A stretch of 64,000 nt of DNA from Burkholderiaceae bacterium 26 (GTDB taxonomy: Bacteria > Pseudomonadota > Gammaproteobacteria > Burkholderiales > Burkholderiaceae): assembly GCA_000955795.1 (NCBI GenBank), contig JYOB01000017.1:248001-312000 (forward strand), in the 5' to 3' direction. A program made the translations under genes and the position numbers. The notes below the pieces were generated by a model. The model did no database searches, was not told the origin of the DNA, and was given only the letters and a program-made list of their open reading frames with translations. Positions 45,664-54,876 of this stretch are shown here, in pieces; the first letter of the stretch is position 1, and every line of letters starts with the position of its first letter.

Positions 45664-46721
45664 TAGGCGGCGGCCGCAGCGGCACGGCGTGCGCGGCGGG
45701 AAGTGCGCGGCGCATCGAGCAGATGCGTCCAGTAGACGATCTGCAGTTCGCCTTCCACGGTTTCGACCAGGGCAGAAAGGCTCTCCACCCAGTCGCCGTC
45801 GTTGCAGTAAAGCTGGCCGTCGATCTCGCGGATCTCGGCTTTGTGGATATGCCCGCAGACCACGCCGTCGCAGCCGCGGCGGCGCGCTTCGTCCGTCATC
45901 ACGCGCTCGAACGAATTGATGAAGTTGACTGCGTTTTTGACCTGATGCTTCAGGTATTGCGACAAAGACCAGTACGGAAAGCCAAACCGCACGCGAATGC
46001 GGTTGAAGTGCCGGTTCATCGCCAGGATGAAGGTGTAGAGCGAGTCGCCCACGTAGGCCAGCCAGCGCGCGTGCTGCATCACGCCGTCAAACAGGTCACC
46101 ATGCACAACCCACAGGCGCTTGCCGGTGGCGGTTACGTGCACCGCGTCTTCAGCGACTTCGATATCGCCAAAGTTCAGGCCGTGGAACTGACGCGCCATC
46201 TCGTCGTGGTTGCCCGGGATGAACACTACGCGAGTGCCTTTGCGCGCGCGGCGCAACACCTTCTGCACCACGTCGTTGTGTGCTTGGGGCCAGTACCAGC
46301 CCTTGCGCAGTTGCCAGCCGTCAACGATGTCACCCACCAGGTACAGCGTGTCGGACTCGTGGTGCTTGAGAAAGTCGAGCAGGTAATCGGCCTGGCAGCC
46401 CGGCGTTCCGAGATGGATGTCCGACAGCCAGATCGTGCGGTAGCGCTGGATCTTTTCGGCGGGCGGGTCAGTGTCCGAGTCAGCTGAGTGGTCCGGCGCC
46501 AACGTGGAAGCCGGCGTGGCGACCGGTGCTTCGTGCTCGCGCACATCGCCGCGGCCCGCCGGCACAGCCGAGCCCAGCGCGCCGGCAGCGGCGAGTCCGG
46601 CAGCCATTTGCATCAGAGTCGGTGGAGCGTTCCAGTCGGAACCGGTGAGGGGAGCAGCGCGAAAGCGTTGCGCAATGCGGCGGAGGAAACCAGGGCGCGA
46701 TGGCAGATTTGGCAGGACCAT
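45663..46721 (-). CDS. plcP: PlcP-like metallophosphoesterase (LpxH superfamily; phospholipase C)
   Basis: A calcineurin-type phosphoesterase of 352 residues from ATG 46721. Metal motifs run in order: SDIHLGT (Asp101, His103), VGDIVDGW, PGNHDE, VVHGD and CGHIHKAE. Extended stretches such as GTPGCQADYLLDFLKHHESDTLYLVGD and NDGDWVESLSAL match PlcP of Sinorhizobium. PlcP cleaves phosphatidylcholine or phosphatidylethanolamine to diacylglycerol under phosphate starvation, yet is usually annotated as UDP-2,3-diacylglucosamine diphosphatase. The N-terminal 85 residues are low-complexity. ATG 46766 is possible, but the Pho-like box ends only 10 bases before it, favouring 46721. Confidence 0.85.
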   Translation of the reverse strand: MVLPNLPSRPGFLRRIAQRFRAAPLTGSDWNAPPTLMQMAAGLAAAGALGSAVPAGRGDVREHEAPVATPASTLAPDHSADSDTDPPAEKIQRYRTIWLSDIHLGTPGCQADYLLDFLKHHESDTLYLVGDIVDGWQLRKGWYWPQAHNDVVQKVLRRARKGTRVVFIPGNHDEMARQFHGLNFGDIEVAEDAVHVTATGKRLWVVHGDLFDGVMQHARWLAYVGDSLYTFILAMNRHFNRIRVRFGFPYWSLSQYLKHQVKNAVNFINSFERVMTDEARRRGCDGVVCGHIHKAEIREIDGQLYCNDGDWVESLSALVETVEGELQIVYWTHLLDAPRTSRRARRAAAAAA

Positions 46722-46775
46722 GTCGGCAACAGAGGCTGCGTTGGACGGATTTCGCCATCGCCGCATGAAAGCGCC

Positions 46776-46804
46776 GTGTCAGAAACATGACCGTCACATG
46801 ACGT
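46776..46804 (-). promoter_or_regulatory. Candidate Pho box upstream of plcP
   Basis: Read on the minus strand there are three 7-bp units with 4-bp spacers: ACGTCAT (46804-46798), CGGTCAT (46793-46787) and CTGACAC (46782-46776). The exact 11-bp period and the GTCA core match the PhoB-box pattern (CTGTCAT repeated every 11 bp). No other gene lies between this and plcP. Confidence 0.6.
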
Positions 46805-46857
46805 GTTTGCCGGGAAGGGGGTGGGCGTGCGCCAGAGACCTGCGCCAGGCGCGCGTT

Positions 46858-47874
46858 TCAAGCGGATGGGATCGCGGCGGTGCCTTCGATGCGTGCGAGT
46901 TCCGTCAGCACAGCGTCGCGCACGCGTGCGTCGCATAGCAGCGACACATGACCGATGCCCGCAAACGGAATGTGCCGCGCCCCTTGCAGCCAGGACGCAC
47001 CGGCCGGGCCGACGATGGAGTCGTGCCACGAAAAGATCGACGTGATGCGTGCTCGCACGTCTGGCGTTTCGGACGCTGCAAGCTGGCGCAGCCAAGGACT
47101 CGCCCAAGCCATCTGGCGAACGTTATGACCGCGCCCGGTACGCGCCATTGCCGTGCCCCGATGCGGTGTGCCTAGCGTGATGATGTGAGCAACGGAGCCG
47201 GGATCCGATTGGCGCAGCAGCGCTCGCGCGGCGAGCCCGCCCATGCTGTGGCAGAGCAGAACGGGTGCGCGGCCATGCATGCGAGTCAGGCGCGCGACGG
47301 CAGCCGCAATGTCGCGGGCGTAGTCGTCGATGTCGCCCAGCAGCGGCATGAGATCGATGGCATCCGTGGGGTGCCCGGCGGCGGCCACGTATTGCTGCAT
47401 TGGCAACCACACCGCGCGATTGCAGCCGTAGCCGTGGATCATCAGCACAGGCACGCGGTTGCCATCGCCCGCTGGCGCTTGGAACGCAGCGTGCGCCCGG
47501 AACGGTTGCAGCACATTGAACATCCACGCCACGGATACACATTCGCGCAGCCAACACCCGATGAAGCCGGTGACGCCGATGCGGTGTTCGCGCGGGACGG
47601 GCATGCGGTCCCACACAGGGTCGTCCGGTATCGCAGTGCCCAGGCTCTTCAGCGACACCAGGAACGCCCATCCGACCGAAAGGAGATAACCCAGCACCAG
47701 CGCCGCACCAGCGAGCAAACTCGCAGCCGGCCAACTCCAGCCGCCCCAGTAATGCGCCGCCCAGCCAACCGCCAGCGTCGCCGCACATTGCAGCGCCACG
47801 GCAATGCGGCGCGCAGTGGCCGCGGTCAGGAAGGCGAGGGGAACAGGCGAGGTGGGCAGATCGGCGCGCGTCAT
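46858..47874 (-). CDS. Membrane-anchored alpha/beta hydrolase (lipase-like)
   Basis: A 338-residue protein with two N-terminal membrane helices (about 22-68) and a lipase-type hydrolase domain. The oxyanion motif IHGYGCNRAVW, the nucleophile elbow CHSMGGLAAR and the TLGTPHRGT stretch are typical of bacterial triacylglycerol lipases/esterases. The substrate is unknown. It lies upstream of the plcP Pho-like box on the same strand and 30 bases after the RDD gene. It may end the ECF-DUF3619-DUF3106-RDD run. Confidence 0.87.
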   Translation of the reverse strand: MTRADLPTSPVPLAFLTAATARRIAVALQCAATLAVGWAAHYWGGWSWPAASLLAGAALVLGYLLSVGWAFLVSLKSLGTAIPDDPVWDRMPVPREHRIGVTGFIGCWLRECVSVAWMFNVLQPFRAHAAFQAPAGDGNRVPVLMIHGYGCNRAVWLPMQQYVAAAGHPTDAIDLMPLLGDIDDYARDIAAAVARLTRMHGRAPVLLCHSMGGLAARALLRQSDPGSVAHIITLGTPHRGTAMARTGRGHNVRQMAWASPWLRQLAASETPDVRARITSIFSWHDSIVGPAGASWLQGARHIPFAGIGHVSLLCDARVRDAVLTELARIEGTAAIPSA

Positions 47875-47904
47875 GGTGGAGGTCGCCGCTGCGCGTGAAA
47901 CCGA

Positions 47905-48429
47905 TCAGTCGCGCACCAGCCGCGTGCCGGCCAGGCGATCGTGCAGGAACTGGCGCTGCGGATCGAGCCACGCCAGCGCGCCCCAAGCCAGCAGGCACGC
48001 CAGAGCGACACCCGCGCCAGCCCAGCGGGACGCCCCGCTCAGGTGGATCACGCCGACTGCCACGGCCACCCACACCCACGCCAGCAGATAGCGCGCAACT
48101 GCGCGGCCCAGCGAAATACGGGATCCATCGGCGTTGACCACGCGCATGCGCCACGTCTGCATCGCCAGCGTCTGGCCGCGCTTGCGCCAGAACCAAACGA
48201 AGTACAGACCCAGCGCCAGAAAGCCCCATACCTGTAGCCCCACATCGCCGGTGCGCGCCAGGGGCGGCAAGATCAAACGCAGGAGCAGAAAGACAGCCGT
48301 GGCGCCAAACATCACGCCAAACAGCAGCAGGCCCTCGTAGAGCATCGCGGCAAGACGGCGGCGCAGCGTGGGCGCGGCAAGCGGATCAGGCGCCGCAACG
48401 GGTGAAGATGAGGAAACGGAGGTGGCCAT
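47905..48429 (-). CDS. RDD-family membrane protein
   Basis: A 174-residue protein with an RDD domain (RRRLAAMLYEGLLLFGVMF, GQTLAMQTWRMRVV and the C-terminal DPQRQFLHDRLAGTRLV) and about four membrane helices. RDD proteins have no agreed function; some are linked to ion transport. It lies between DUF3106 and the lipase gene. Confidence 0.88.
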   Translation of the reverse strand: MATSVSSSSPVAAPDPLAAPTLRRRLAAMLYEGLLLFGVMFGATAVFLLLRLILPPLARTGDVGLQVWGFLALGLYFVWFWRKRGQTLAMQTWRMRVVNADGSRISLGRAVARYLLAWVWVAVAVGVIHLSGASRWAGAGVALACLLAWGALAWLDPQRQFLHDRLAGTRLVRD

Positions 48430-48526
48430 CGAACAGAGTGTGAGCGCCGTCAGCGCAGTCCATCATGTGCCGGCGAGCAGGGTCGCGTGGCACGTGGTTC
48501 GGATTATGCCAAAGGGTTTGCCGGCC

Positions 48527-49366
48527 TCAGCCGCCCAACACCGTGGAGGGTGGCGGATTGCCTGATTCTCCACCGGTGGTGGTGGAAGGTGCAACAGGGT
48601 GCACAGGCGTGAGCGGCGCGCTTGCAGGTGCAGGTGCGGTAGCGGCAGGTTCGGGCGCAGGGGCTGCAACCGGCGCGGATGCCGTAGCGGTCGGCTTGCT
48701 CGTCGGCGCCGACTTGGTCGTACCCGGTTTGGTGCGCGCACCGTGATGGACGGATTTGGCCGCGTCCTTCGCCAAGCGTGCGCCGCCCGGCAGCGCTGTC
48801 ACTGCTGTCGGATGCTTTTGCGCCTTGGCCGCGGCAGCCAACGCTTTCTTCTGCTCTTCGGTCAGTTGCTGGTAGCTCTGCCAGGCCTCGCTCTTCTTCT
48901 GCACCGGCAGCGACTTGGTGGTCTGGAAATTCTCACGCGCGCGGTGGCGTTGCTCCGGCGTGAGCTTGACCCAATCCGCCATGCGCGTCTGCAGGCGCTG
49001 CTGCTGAGCCGGCGTGTATTTCGGATATGCCCGGGCGATCTGCAGCCACTTTTGGCGGGCCAGTTCTGGCAGGCCGTTCCATTCCGGGGCCAGCGGCGCG
49101 AAGATGCGCTGCTGCACGATGGTCAACTCGGCCCAGTTTGGGTGGACGGCGGGCAGCGGATTGGTCGCGGGCGGTGTCGGCAGATCAACCGGCGCGTTGA
49201 CTGTCACGCCCGATGCCGCCGCAGGCGACGAAGTGGCCGGAACCTGCGCGATCGCAAGGCCTGCCATCAGGCTGGCGGCACCGATCAACGTAACGATGCT
49301 GGCACGCAGGCACAGGGTCTTTGCGCCTCGCGGTGTTTGGCCGGGGGTGTGTTGGAAGTTGCTCAT
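48527..49366 (-). CDS. DUF3106 domain protein, exported
   Basis: A 279-residue protein with an N-terminal signal or anchor (about 19-42), a Pro/Ala linker, and a helical DUF3106 core with repeats such as LARQKWLQIARAYPKYTPAQQQRLQTRMADWVKLTPEQRHRARENF. These repeats resemble the LTxxQ pattern of CpxP/Spy-type periplasmic stress sensors. The C-terminus is Pro/Ala/Thr-rich. It starts 11 bases after DUF3619 and is probably cotranscribed with the ECF sigma factor. A role in envelope-stress sensing is inferred. Confidence 0.85.
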   Translation of the reverse strand: MSNFQHTPGQTPRGAKTLCLRASIVTLIGAASLMAGLAIAQVPATSSPAAASGVTVNAPVDLPTPPATNPLPAVHPNWAELTIVQQRIFAPLAPEWNGLPELARQKWLQIARAYPKYTPAQQQRLQTRMADWVKLTPEQRHRARENFQTTKSLPVQKKSEAWQSYQQLTEEQKKALAAAAKAQKHPTAVTALPGGARLAKDAAKSVHHGARTKPGTTKSAPTSKPTATASAPVAAPAPEPAATAPAPASAPLTPVHPVAPSTTTGGESGNPPPSTVLGG

Positions 49367-49377
49367 CGATCAGCCTT

Positions 49378-49818
49378 TCACTGATCGTGCTTGAGGTACT
49401 GATGGAAGCCTTGATCGGCGTAAGCGGCCAGCGGCAGATCATCGAGCAGCATCGCAGCATCGACCTCCGCGAGCTCGTCCACGCGTTGCTGCTGTTGCCA
49501 CTGATAGATGCCTGCGAGGCCCGCCACCAGAGCGATGGTCGGCCACAGCAGGCCGAGGCGACGCAGGACTGCGGCGGCGCGTTGCAGCGGGGAGGGCGCT
49601 TCGCCTTCCGTCTCGAAAGACACGGAGCCGACGCCCGGCATCGCCAAGGCGGGCGAGCGCACCGTGCTGGGCACTTCCGCTTTCTTGTGCGCAAGCGCCG
49701 TCCGGCGCGCCGCCGCGAGGCGGTCGCGTACGTCGGGCGGCAACTGTCCGGCCGACTCATTCAGAGCGGTTCGGACGGCATGCACAAAACGGCGTTCTCG
49801 GAGTTCTACCTTGTTCAT
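49378..49818 (-). CDS. DUF3619 protein, putative anti-sigma factor
   Basis: A 146-residue protein with a cytoplasmic N-terminal part (about 1-85), one membrane helix (about 88-107, LGLLWPTIALVAGLAGIYQW) and a short periplasmic tail. Its ATG overlaps the ECF sigma stop (ATGA). The layout, size and coupling match anti-sigma factors, although it has no sequence motif of known ones such as ZAS. The anti-sigma role is inference. Confidence 0.83.
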   Translation of the reverse strand: MNKVELRERRFVHAVRTALNESAGQLPPDVRDRLAAARRTALAHKKAEVPSTVRSPALAMPGVGSVSFETEGEAPSPLQRAAAVLRRLGLLWPTIALVAGLAGIYQWQQQQRVDELAEVDAAMLLDDLPLAAYADQGFHQYLKHDQ

Positions 49819-50381
49819 AGTCGGATCCCTCGCGCCCGCAGCGCTTGGGCCAGGGCGTGTGTTGCCCGCGAGCAGTGCGTTTTTACGCTGCCCTCGGAAC
49901 AGCCCATTGCCTGGGCTGTCTCGGCAACATCCATGTCCTCCCAATAACGCATCAGGAAGGCCTCCCGTTGACGTGTGGGCAGCTTCTCGATTTCGCGTTC
50001 CAGGATTTCCAGCATTTGCGAGCGCTCGAATTTGTCGGCGCTGCTTTCTGCCGCTGTGGTGCCGGCTTCGCTTTCGATCAGTTCAAGCGGGTCGGTGTCG
50101 TCGCCGTCGGCGTCGGTGCGGAAGCTGGAGAACAGACTCACCCAGGTGTTGCGCACCTTGGAGCGGCGAAACCAGTCGTGAATCGTGTTCTGCAGAATGC
50201 GCTGGAACAGCAGCGGCAGCTCGGCGCATGGCTTGTCGCCGTATTTCTCGGCCAGCTTGATCATGGCGTCCTGCACGATGTCGAGCGCGGAATCGTCGTC
50301 TCGGACCGCGAAGACCGCCTGCTTAAAGGCGCGTTTTTCGACGCTTAAAAGAAAGGCCGACAGTTCCTGTTCAGAGGCCAT
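49815..50381 (-). CDS. ECF-type RNA polymerase sigma factor
   Basis: A 188-residue extracytoplasmic-function sigma factor. Region 2 is AFKQAVFAVRDDDSALDIVQDAMIKLAEKYGD and DWFRRSKVRNTW. An acidic linker (DADGDDTDPLELIESEAGTTAAESSADKFERSQ) precedes region 4 (LPTRQREAFLMRYWEDMDVAETAQAMGCSEGSVKTHCSRATHALAQAL). It heads the DUF3619/DUF3106 operon. The ATG at 50381 has no strong ribosome-binding site. Confidence 0.93.
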   Translation of the reverse strand: MASEQELSAFLLSVEKRAFKQAVFAVRDDDSALDIVQDAMIKLAEKYGDKPCAELPLLFQRILQNTIHDWFRRSKVRNTWVSLFSSFRTDADGDDTDPLELIESEAGTTAAESSADKFERSQMLEILEREIEKLPTRQREAFLMRYWEDMDVAETAQAMGCSEGSVKTHCSRATHALAQALRARGIRL

Positions 50382-50397
50382 ACAACGGCGGGTGCGA

Positions 50398-50438
50398 ATC
50401 CTGTGAGGCAGCCGCGCGAAAATTCACATTCACAGGAT
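50398..50438. repeat. 9-bp inverted repeat between the ECF sigma and ilvB genes
   Basis: ATCCTGTGA at 50398-50406 and its exact complement TCACAGGAT at 50430-50438, centres 32 bp apart (about three helical turns). It starts 17 bases upstream of the sigma factor ATG and is an operator candidate. Confidence 0.5.
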
Positions 50439-50740
50439 GTGATGATCACGCCGCGTGGCGTCAACGGCCTTGGCCGTGAAAAATGTTGCGATGCTAGCAA
50501 AAATGCGGCTCCGCGGACAGTCCGGCTGCCGGATGCTCCGCCCGGAGAGGGGAGTCGCGCCGGCGCTGGACCGCCATGCGGCATTGCAGTATTATCCTCG
50601 GTTCACAACATCTGTGGTTTGTCTCATCTGGCCGCCCATCAGGCGGACCATCCATGCAGACGCGCACCGCTCAAATCCGCGCCACAAGCCCGGTAGAGAG
50701 CATCCAAACAATTTTTTGCCGAAAATTGCAAAGGACTGAC
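50439..50740. other. Intergenic region and leader upstream of ilvB
   Basis: The gap from the ECF sigma gene to ilvB is 359 bases. A candidate rightward promoter is TGGACC (50567-50572), a 17-base spacer and TATTAT (50590-50595). A hairpin with CCGCC-CATCA-GGCGG lies at about 50630-50645. No leader peptide rich in Ile/Leu/Val and no hairpin followed by a T run was found, so classical attenuation is not supported. Confidence 0.4.
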
Positions 50741-52498
50741 ATGAATATGCCAAGCGCGGAATTTTCCCACGCCAATAGCGGTTCATCTGCCGACATGATG
50801 GGGGCTGACATCCTCGTCAATGCGCTCGCGGCAGAGGGCGTCGAGTTCGTCTGGGGTTACCCCGGCGGCGCGGTGCTCTATATCTACGACGCGTTCTACA
50901 AGCAAAACAAGATCGAACACATCCTGGTGCGCCATGAACAGGCGGCAGTCCATGCGGCTGACGGCTATGCGCGCGCCACGGGCAAGGTCGGTGTCGCCCT
51001 CGTGACGTCCGGCCCGGGCGTGACCAATGCCGTGACTGGCATCGCCACCGCTTACCTGGATTCGATCCCGATGGTGATCATCACCGGCAACGTGCCGACG
51101 CATGCCATCGGCCAGGACGCCTTCCAGGAGTGCGACACCGTCGGCATTACCCGTCCGATCGTCAAGCACAACTTCCTGGTCAAGGACGTGCGCAACCTCG
51201 CTTCGACCATCAAGAAGGCGTTCTACATCGCCGCAACGGGCCGTCCGGGTCCGGTGGTGGTGGATATCCCCAAGGATGTCTCGCGCGAACTCTGCAAGTA
51301 CGAGTATCCGAAGACCATCGAGATGCGCTCGTACAGCCCGGTCAACAAGGGCCATTCGGGTCAGATCCGCAAGGCGGTCAGTCTGCTGCTGCAGGCTGAA
51401 CGCCCGTACATCTATTCGGGTGGCGGCGTGGTGCTTGCGGAGGCCAGCGAAGAACTGCGCCAACTGGCTGCGCTGACTGGGTACCCCGTGACGAACACGC
51501 TGATGGGCCTGGGCGCTTTCCCGGGCACCAGCAAGCAGTTCGTGGGCATGCTGGGCATGCACGGCACGTACGAAGCCAATATGGCAATGCAGAACTGCGA
51601 CGTTCTGATTGCCATCGGCGCGCGTTTTGATGATCGCGTGATTGGCAGCCCGGCACACTTCTCGTCGCAGCCGCGCAAGATCATCCACATCGACATCGAT
51701 CCGTCGTCCATCTCCAAGCGCGTGAAGGTCGACATCCCCATCGTCGGCAACGTCAAGGACGTGCTGCAAGAGATGATCGCCCAGATCCAATCTGGCGAAG
51801 CCAAGCCGAACAAGACGGCGCTGGCCAAGTGGTGGGAGCAGATCGAGCAGTGGCGCAGCGTCGATTGCCTGAAGTACGACCGCACGTCCGAGATCATCAA
51901 GCCGCAGTACGTGGTCGAGAAGATTTGGGAACTGACCAATGGCGACGCCTTCGTCTGCTCCGACGTCGGTCAGCACCAGATGTGGGCCGCGCAGTTCTAC
52001 AAGTTCAACGAGCCGCGCCGCTGGATCAACTCCGGCGGCCTGGGCACGATGGGCGTGGGCCTGCCGTACGCAATGGGCATCAAGAAGGCGTTCCCGGACA
52101 AGGAAGTTGTCACCATCACCGGCGAAGGCTCAATCCAGATGTGCATCCAGGAACTGTCGACCTGCCTGCAGTACGACACGCCGGTGAAGATCTGCTCGCT
52201 CAACAACGGCTACCTGGGCATGGTGCGTCAGTGGCAGGAAATCGAGTACGACAATCGTTACTCGCACTCCTACATGCAGGCGCTGCCTGACTTCGTGAAG
52301 CTGGCCGAATCGTATGGCCACGTTGGCATGCGCATCGAGAAGACGTCCGACGTCGAGCCCGCGCTGCGCGAAGCCTTCCGACTCAAGGATCGCACCGTGT
52401 TCCTCGACTTCCAGACCGACCCGACAGAAAACGTCTGGCCGATGGTCCAGGCAGGCAAGGGCATTTCTGAAATGCTGCTCGGCGCGGAGGACCTCTAA
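50741..52498 (+). CDS. ilvB: Acetolactate synthase, large catalytic subunit
   Basis: First common step of valine, leucine and isoleucine synthesis, ThDP- and FAD-dependent. The 585-residue protein shows VWGYPGGAVLYIYD, the catalytic-glutamate region VRHEQAAVHAADGYARATG, and the C-terminal ThDP motif GEGSIQMCIQELST...NNGYLGMVRQWQ. The start MNMPSAEFS at 50741 follows AAAGGAC; the frame is open upstream to 50576 but that part is not family-like. The stop overlaps the ilvH start as TAATG. Confidence 0.96.
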   Translation: MNMPSAEFSHANSGSSADMMGADILVNALAAEGVEFVWGYPGGAVLYIYDAFYKQNKIEHILVRHEQAAVHAADGYARATGKVGVALVTSGPGVTNAVTGIATAYLDSIPMVIITGNVPTHAIGQDAFQECDTVGITRPIVKHNFLVKDVRNLASTIKKAFYIAATGRPGPVVVDIPKDVSRELCKYEYPKTIEMRSYSPVNKGHSGQIRKAVSLLLQAERPYIYSGGGVVLAEASEELRQLAALTGYPVTNTLMGLGAFPGTSKQFVGMLGMHGTYEANMAMQNCDVLIAIGARFDDRVIGSPAHFSSQPRKIIHIDIDPSSISKRVKVDIPIVGNVKDVLQEMIAQIQSGEAKPNKTALAKWWEQIEQWRSVDCLKYDRTSEIIKPQYVVEKIWELTNGDAFVCSDVGQHQMWAAQFYKFNEPRRWINSGGLGTMGVGLPYAMGIKKAFPDKEVVTITGEGSIQMCIQELSTCLQYDTPVKICSLNNGYLGMVRQWQEIEYDNRYSHSYMQALPDFVKLAESYGHVGMRIEKTSDVEPALREAFRLKDRTVFLDFQTDPTENVWPMVQAGKGISEMLLGAEDL

Positions 52499-52989
52499 TG
52501 CGCCACATCATTTCCGTCCTGCTGGAAAACGAACCGGGTGCGTTGTCGCGCGTGGTCGGCCTGTTCTCTGCGCGTGGCTACAACATCGAGACGCTGACGG
52601 TCGCCCCGACTGAAGACGCTTCGCTGTCGCGTATGACGATCGTCACGACCGGTTCGGACGACATCATCGAGCAAATCACCAAGCACCTGAACCGCCTGGT
52701 GGAAGTCGTCAAGGTCGTCGACCTGACCGAAGGTGCGCACATCGAGCGCGAGCTGATGCTCGTGAAGGTGCGCGCGGTCGGCAAGGAGCGCGAGGAGATG
52801 AAGCGTACGGCGGACATCTTCCGCGGCCGCATCATCGACGTGACCGAGAAGACCTACACGATCGAGCTGACCGGCAACGGCAGCAAGCTCGACGCGTTTC
52901 TCGATGCCATCGATCGCACTGCCATTCTTGAGACCGTCCGTACGGGCGGCTCGGGCATCGGCCGCGGCGAGCGCATTCTGAAGGTTTGA
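52498..52989 (+). CDS. ilvH: Acetolactate synthase, small regulatory subunit
   Basis: A 163-residue regulatory subunit with an N-terminal ACT domain (RHIISVLLENEPGALSRVVGLFSARGYNIETLTV) that binds valine for feedback inhibition, and a C-terminal domain that activates the catalytic subunit. Length matches IlvH. Its ATG overlaps the ilvB stop codon, giving coupled translation and a balanced subunit ratio. Confidence 0.97.
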   Translation: MRHIISVLLENEPGALSRVVGLFSARGYNIETLTVAPTEDASLSRMTIVTTGSDDIIEQITKHLNRLVEVVKVVDLTEGAHIERELMLVKVRAVGKEREEMKRTADIFRGRIIDVTEKTYTIELTGNGSKLDAFLDAIDRTAILETVRTGGSGIGRGERILKV

Positions 52990-53035
52990 GCCGGCGCGTG
53001 CGTGCTGCCGGACCCCATCGATATTTGAAAATTAG

Positions 53036-54061
<1,026 letters not shown>

Positions 54062-54086
54062 TCGTCCCGCGACTTGTGCGAGAAGA

Positions 54087-54113
54087 AGCCAGCCTCCGGG
54101 CTGGCTTTTTTTT
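54087..54113 (+). terminator. Rho-independent terminator after ilvC
   Basis: AGCCAGCC-TCCG-GGCTGGCT followed by an eight-T run, 26 bases after the ilvC stop. It separates ilvBHC from psd-pssA. Confidence 0.9.
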
Positions 54114-54211
54114 ATGCTGATTCCAGGGCGGCAAACATTGTTTCAAGTGCTGGCGCGGCCCCGTGTCGGCTAGAATGCCGCATTTCCTTCAAGACGCTGT
54201 CGAGGTCTGAT

Positions 54212-54859
54212 TTGAACAACACGTATCCGCATCCCATCATCGCCCGCGAGGGTTGGCCGTACTTGGGCGGGATTTTCATCGTCACGCTCATCGTGCAGGC
54301 TGCCGCCGGCTTCGGCTGGGCTTGGCCGTTCTGGGTGCTGACGCTGTTTGTGCTGCAGTTTTTCCGCGATCCGGCGCGCGCTGTGCCCACGCAGGCCAAT
54401 GCGATTCTGTCGCCGGCCGATGGCCGCATCGTCGCCGTCGAGCAAGTGCGTGACCCGTACGCCGATCGCGACTCGCTGAAGATCAGCGTGTTCATGAACG
54501 TGTTCAACGTGCACTCAAACCGCGCGCCGGTCGACGGCACGGTGCAACAGGTGCAGTACTTTCCGGGCAAGTTCGTTAATGCGGACCTGGACAAGGCGTC
54601 GCTCGAAAACGAGCGCAACGCCATCGTGCTGCGCCGTGCCGATGGCCAGCTCGTCACTTCTGTGCAGGTGGCGGGATTGATCGCGCGGCGCATCCTTTGC
54701 TATACCAAGGCAGGCGAAGCGCTCGCGCGTGGCCAACGCTATGGTTTCATCCGCTTTGGCTCCCGCGTTGATGTGTACCTGCCGCTGACGGCACGCCCGC
54801 GCGTGACCATTGGCGAAAAAGTGTCCGCCACGCTTACGGTGCTTGCAGAGCTGGACTGA
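54212..54859 (+). CDS. psd: Phosphatidylserine decarboxylase (small, single-domain type)
   Basis: Decarboxylates phosphatidylserine to phosphatidylethanolamine at the inner membrane. The 215-residue proenzyme self-cleaves at Gly-Ser in [12 protein letters not shown] to give a pyruvoyl group. Its short length places it in the PSD-A/archaeal-type subgroup rather than the E. coli type. The start is a TTG at 54212 ([19 protein letters not shown] follows); no ATG fits. Two membrane helices lie at about 17-50. pssA follows 17 bases later. Confidence 0.93.
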   Translation: MNNTYPHPIIAREGWPYLGGIFIVTLIVQAAAGFGWAWPFWVLTLFVLQFFRDPARAVPTQANAILSPADGRIVAVEQVRDPYADRDSLKISVFMNVFNVHSNRAPVDGTVQQVQYFPGKFVNADLDKASLENERNAIVLRRADGQLVTSVQVAGLIARRILCYTKAGEALARGQRYGFIRFGSRVDVYLPLTARPRVTIGEKVSATLTVLAELD

Positions 54860-54876
54860 CTGACCCGGAGGCCGCC

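Noticed and set aside
50600-50740. Attenuation control of ilvB like that proposed for leuA
   Set aside because: There is a hairpin near 50630-50645 but no T run after it, and no short Ile/Leu/Val-rich peptide with its own stop codon.
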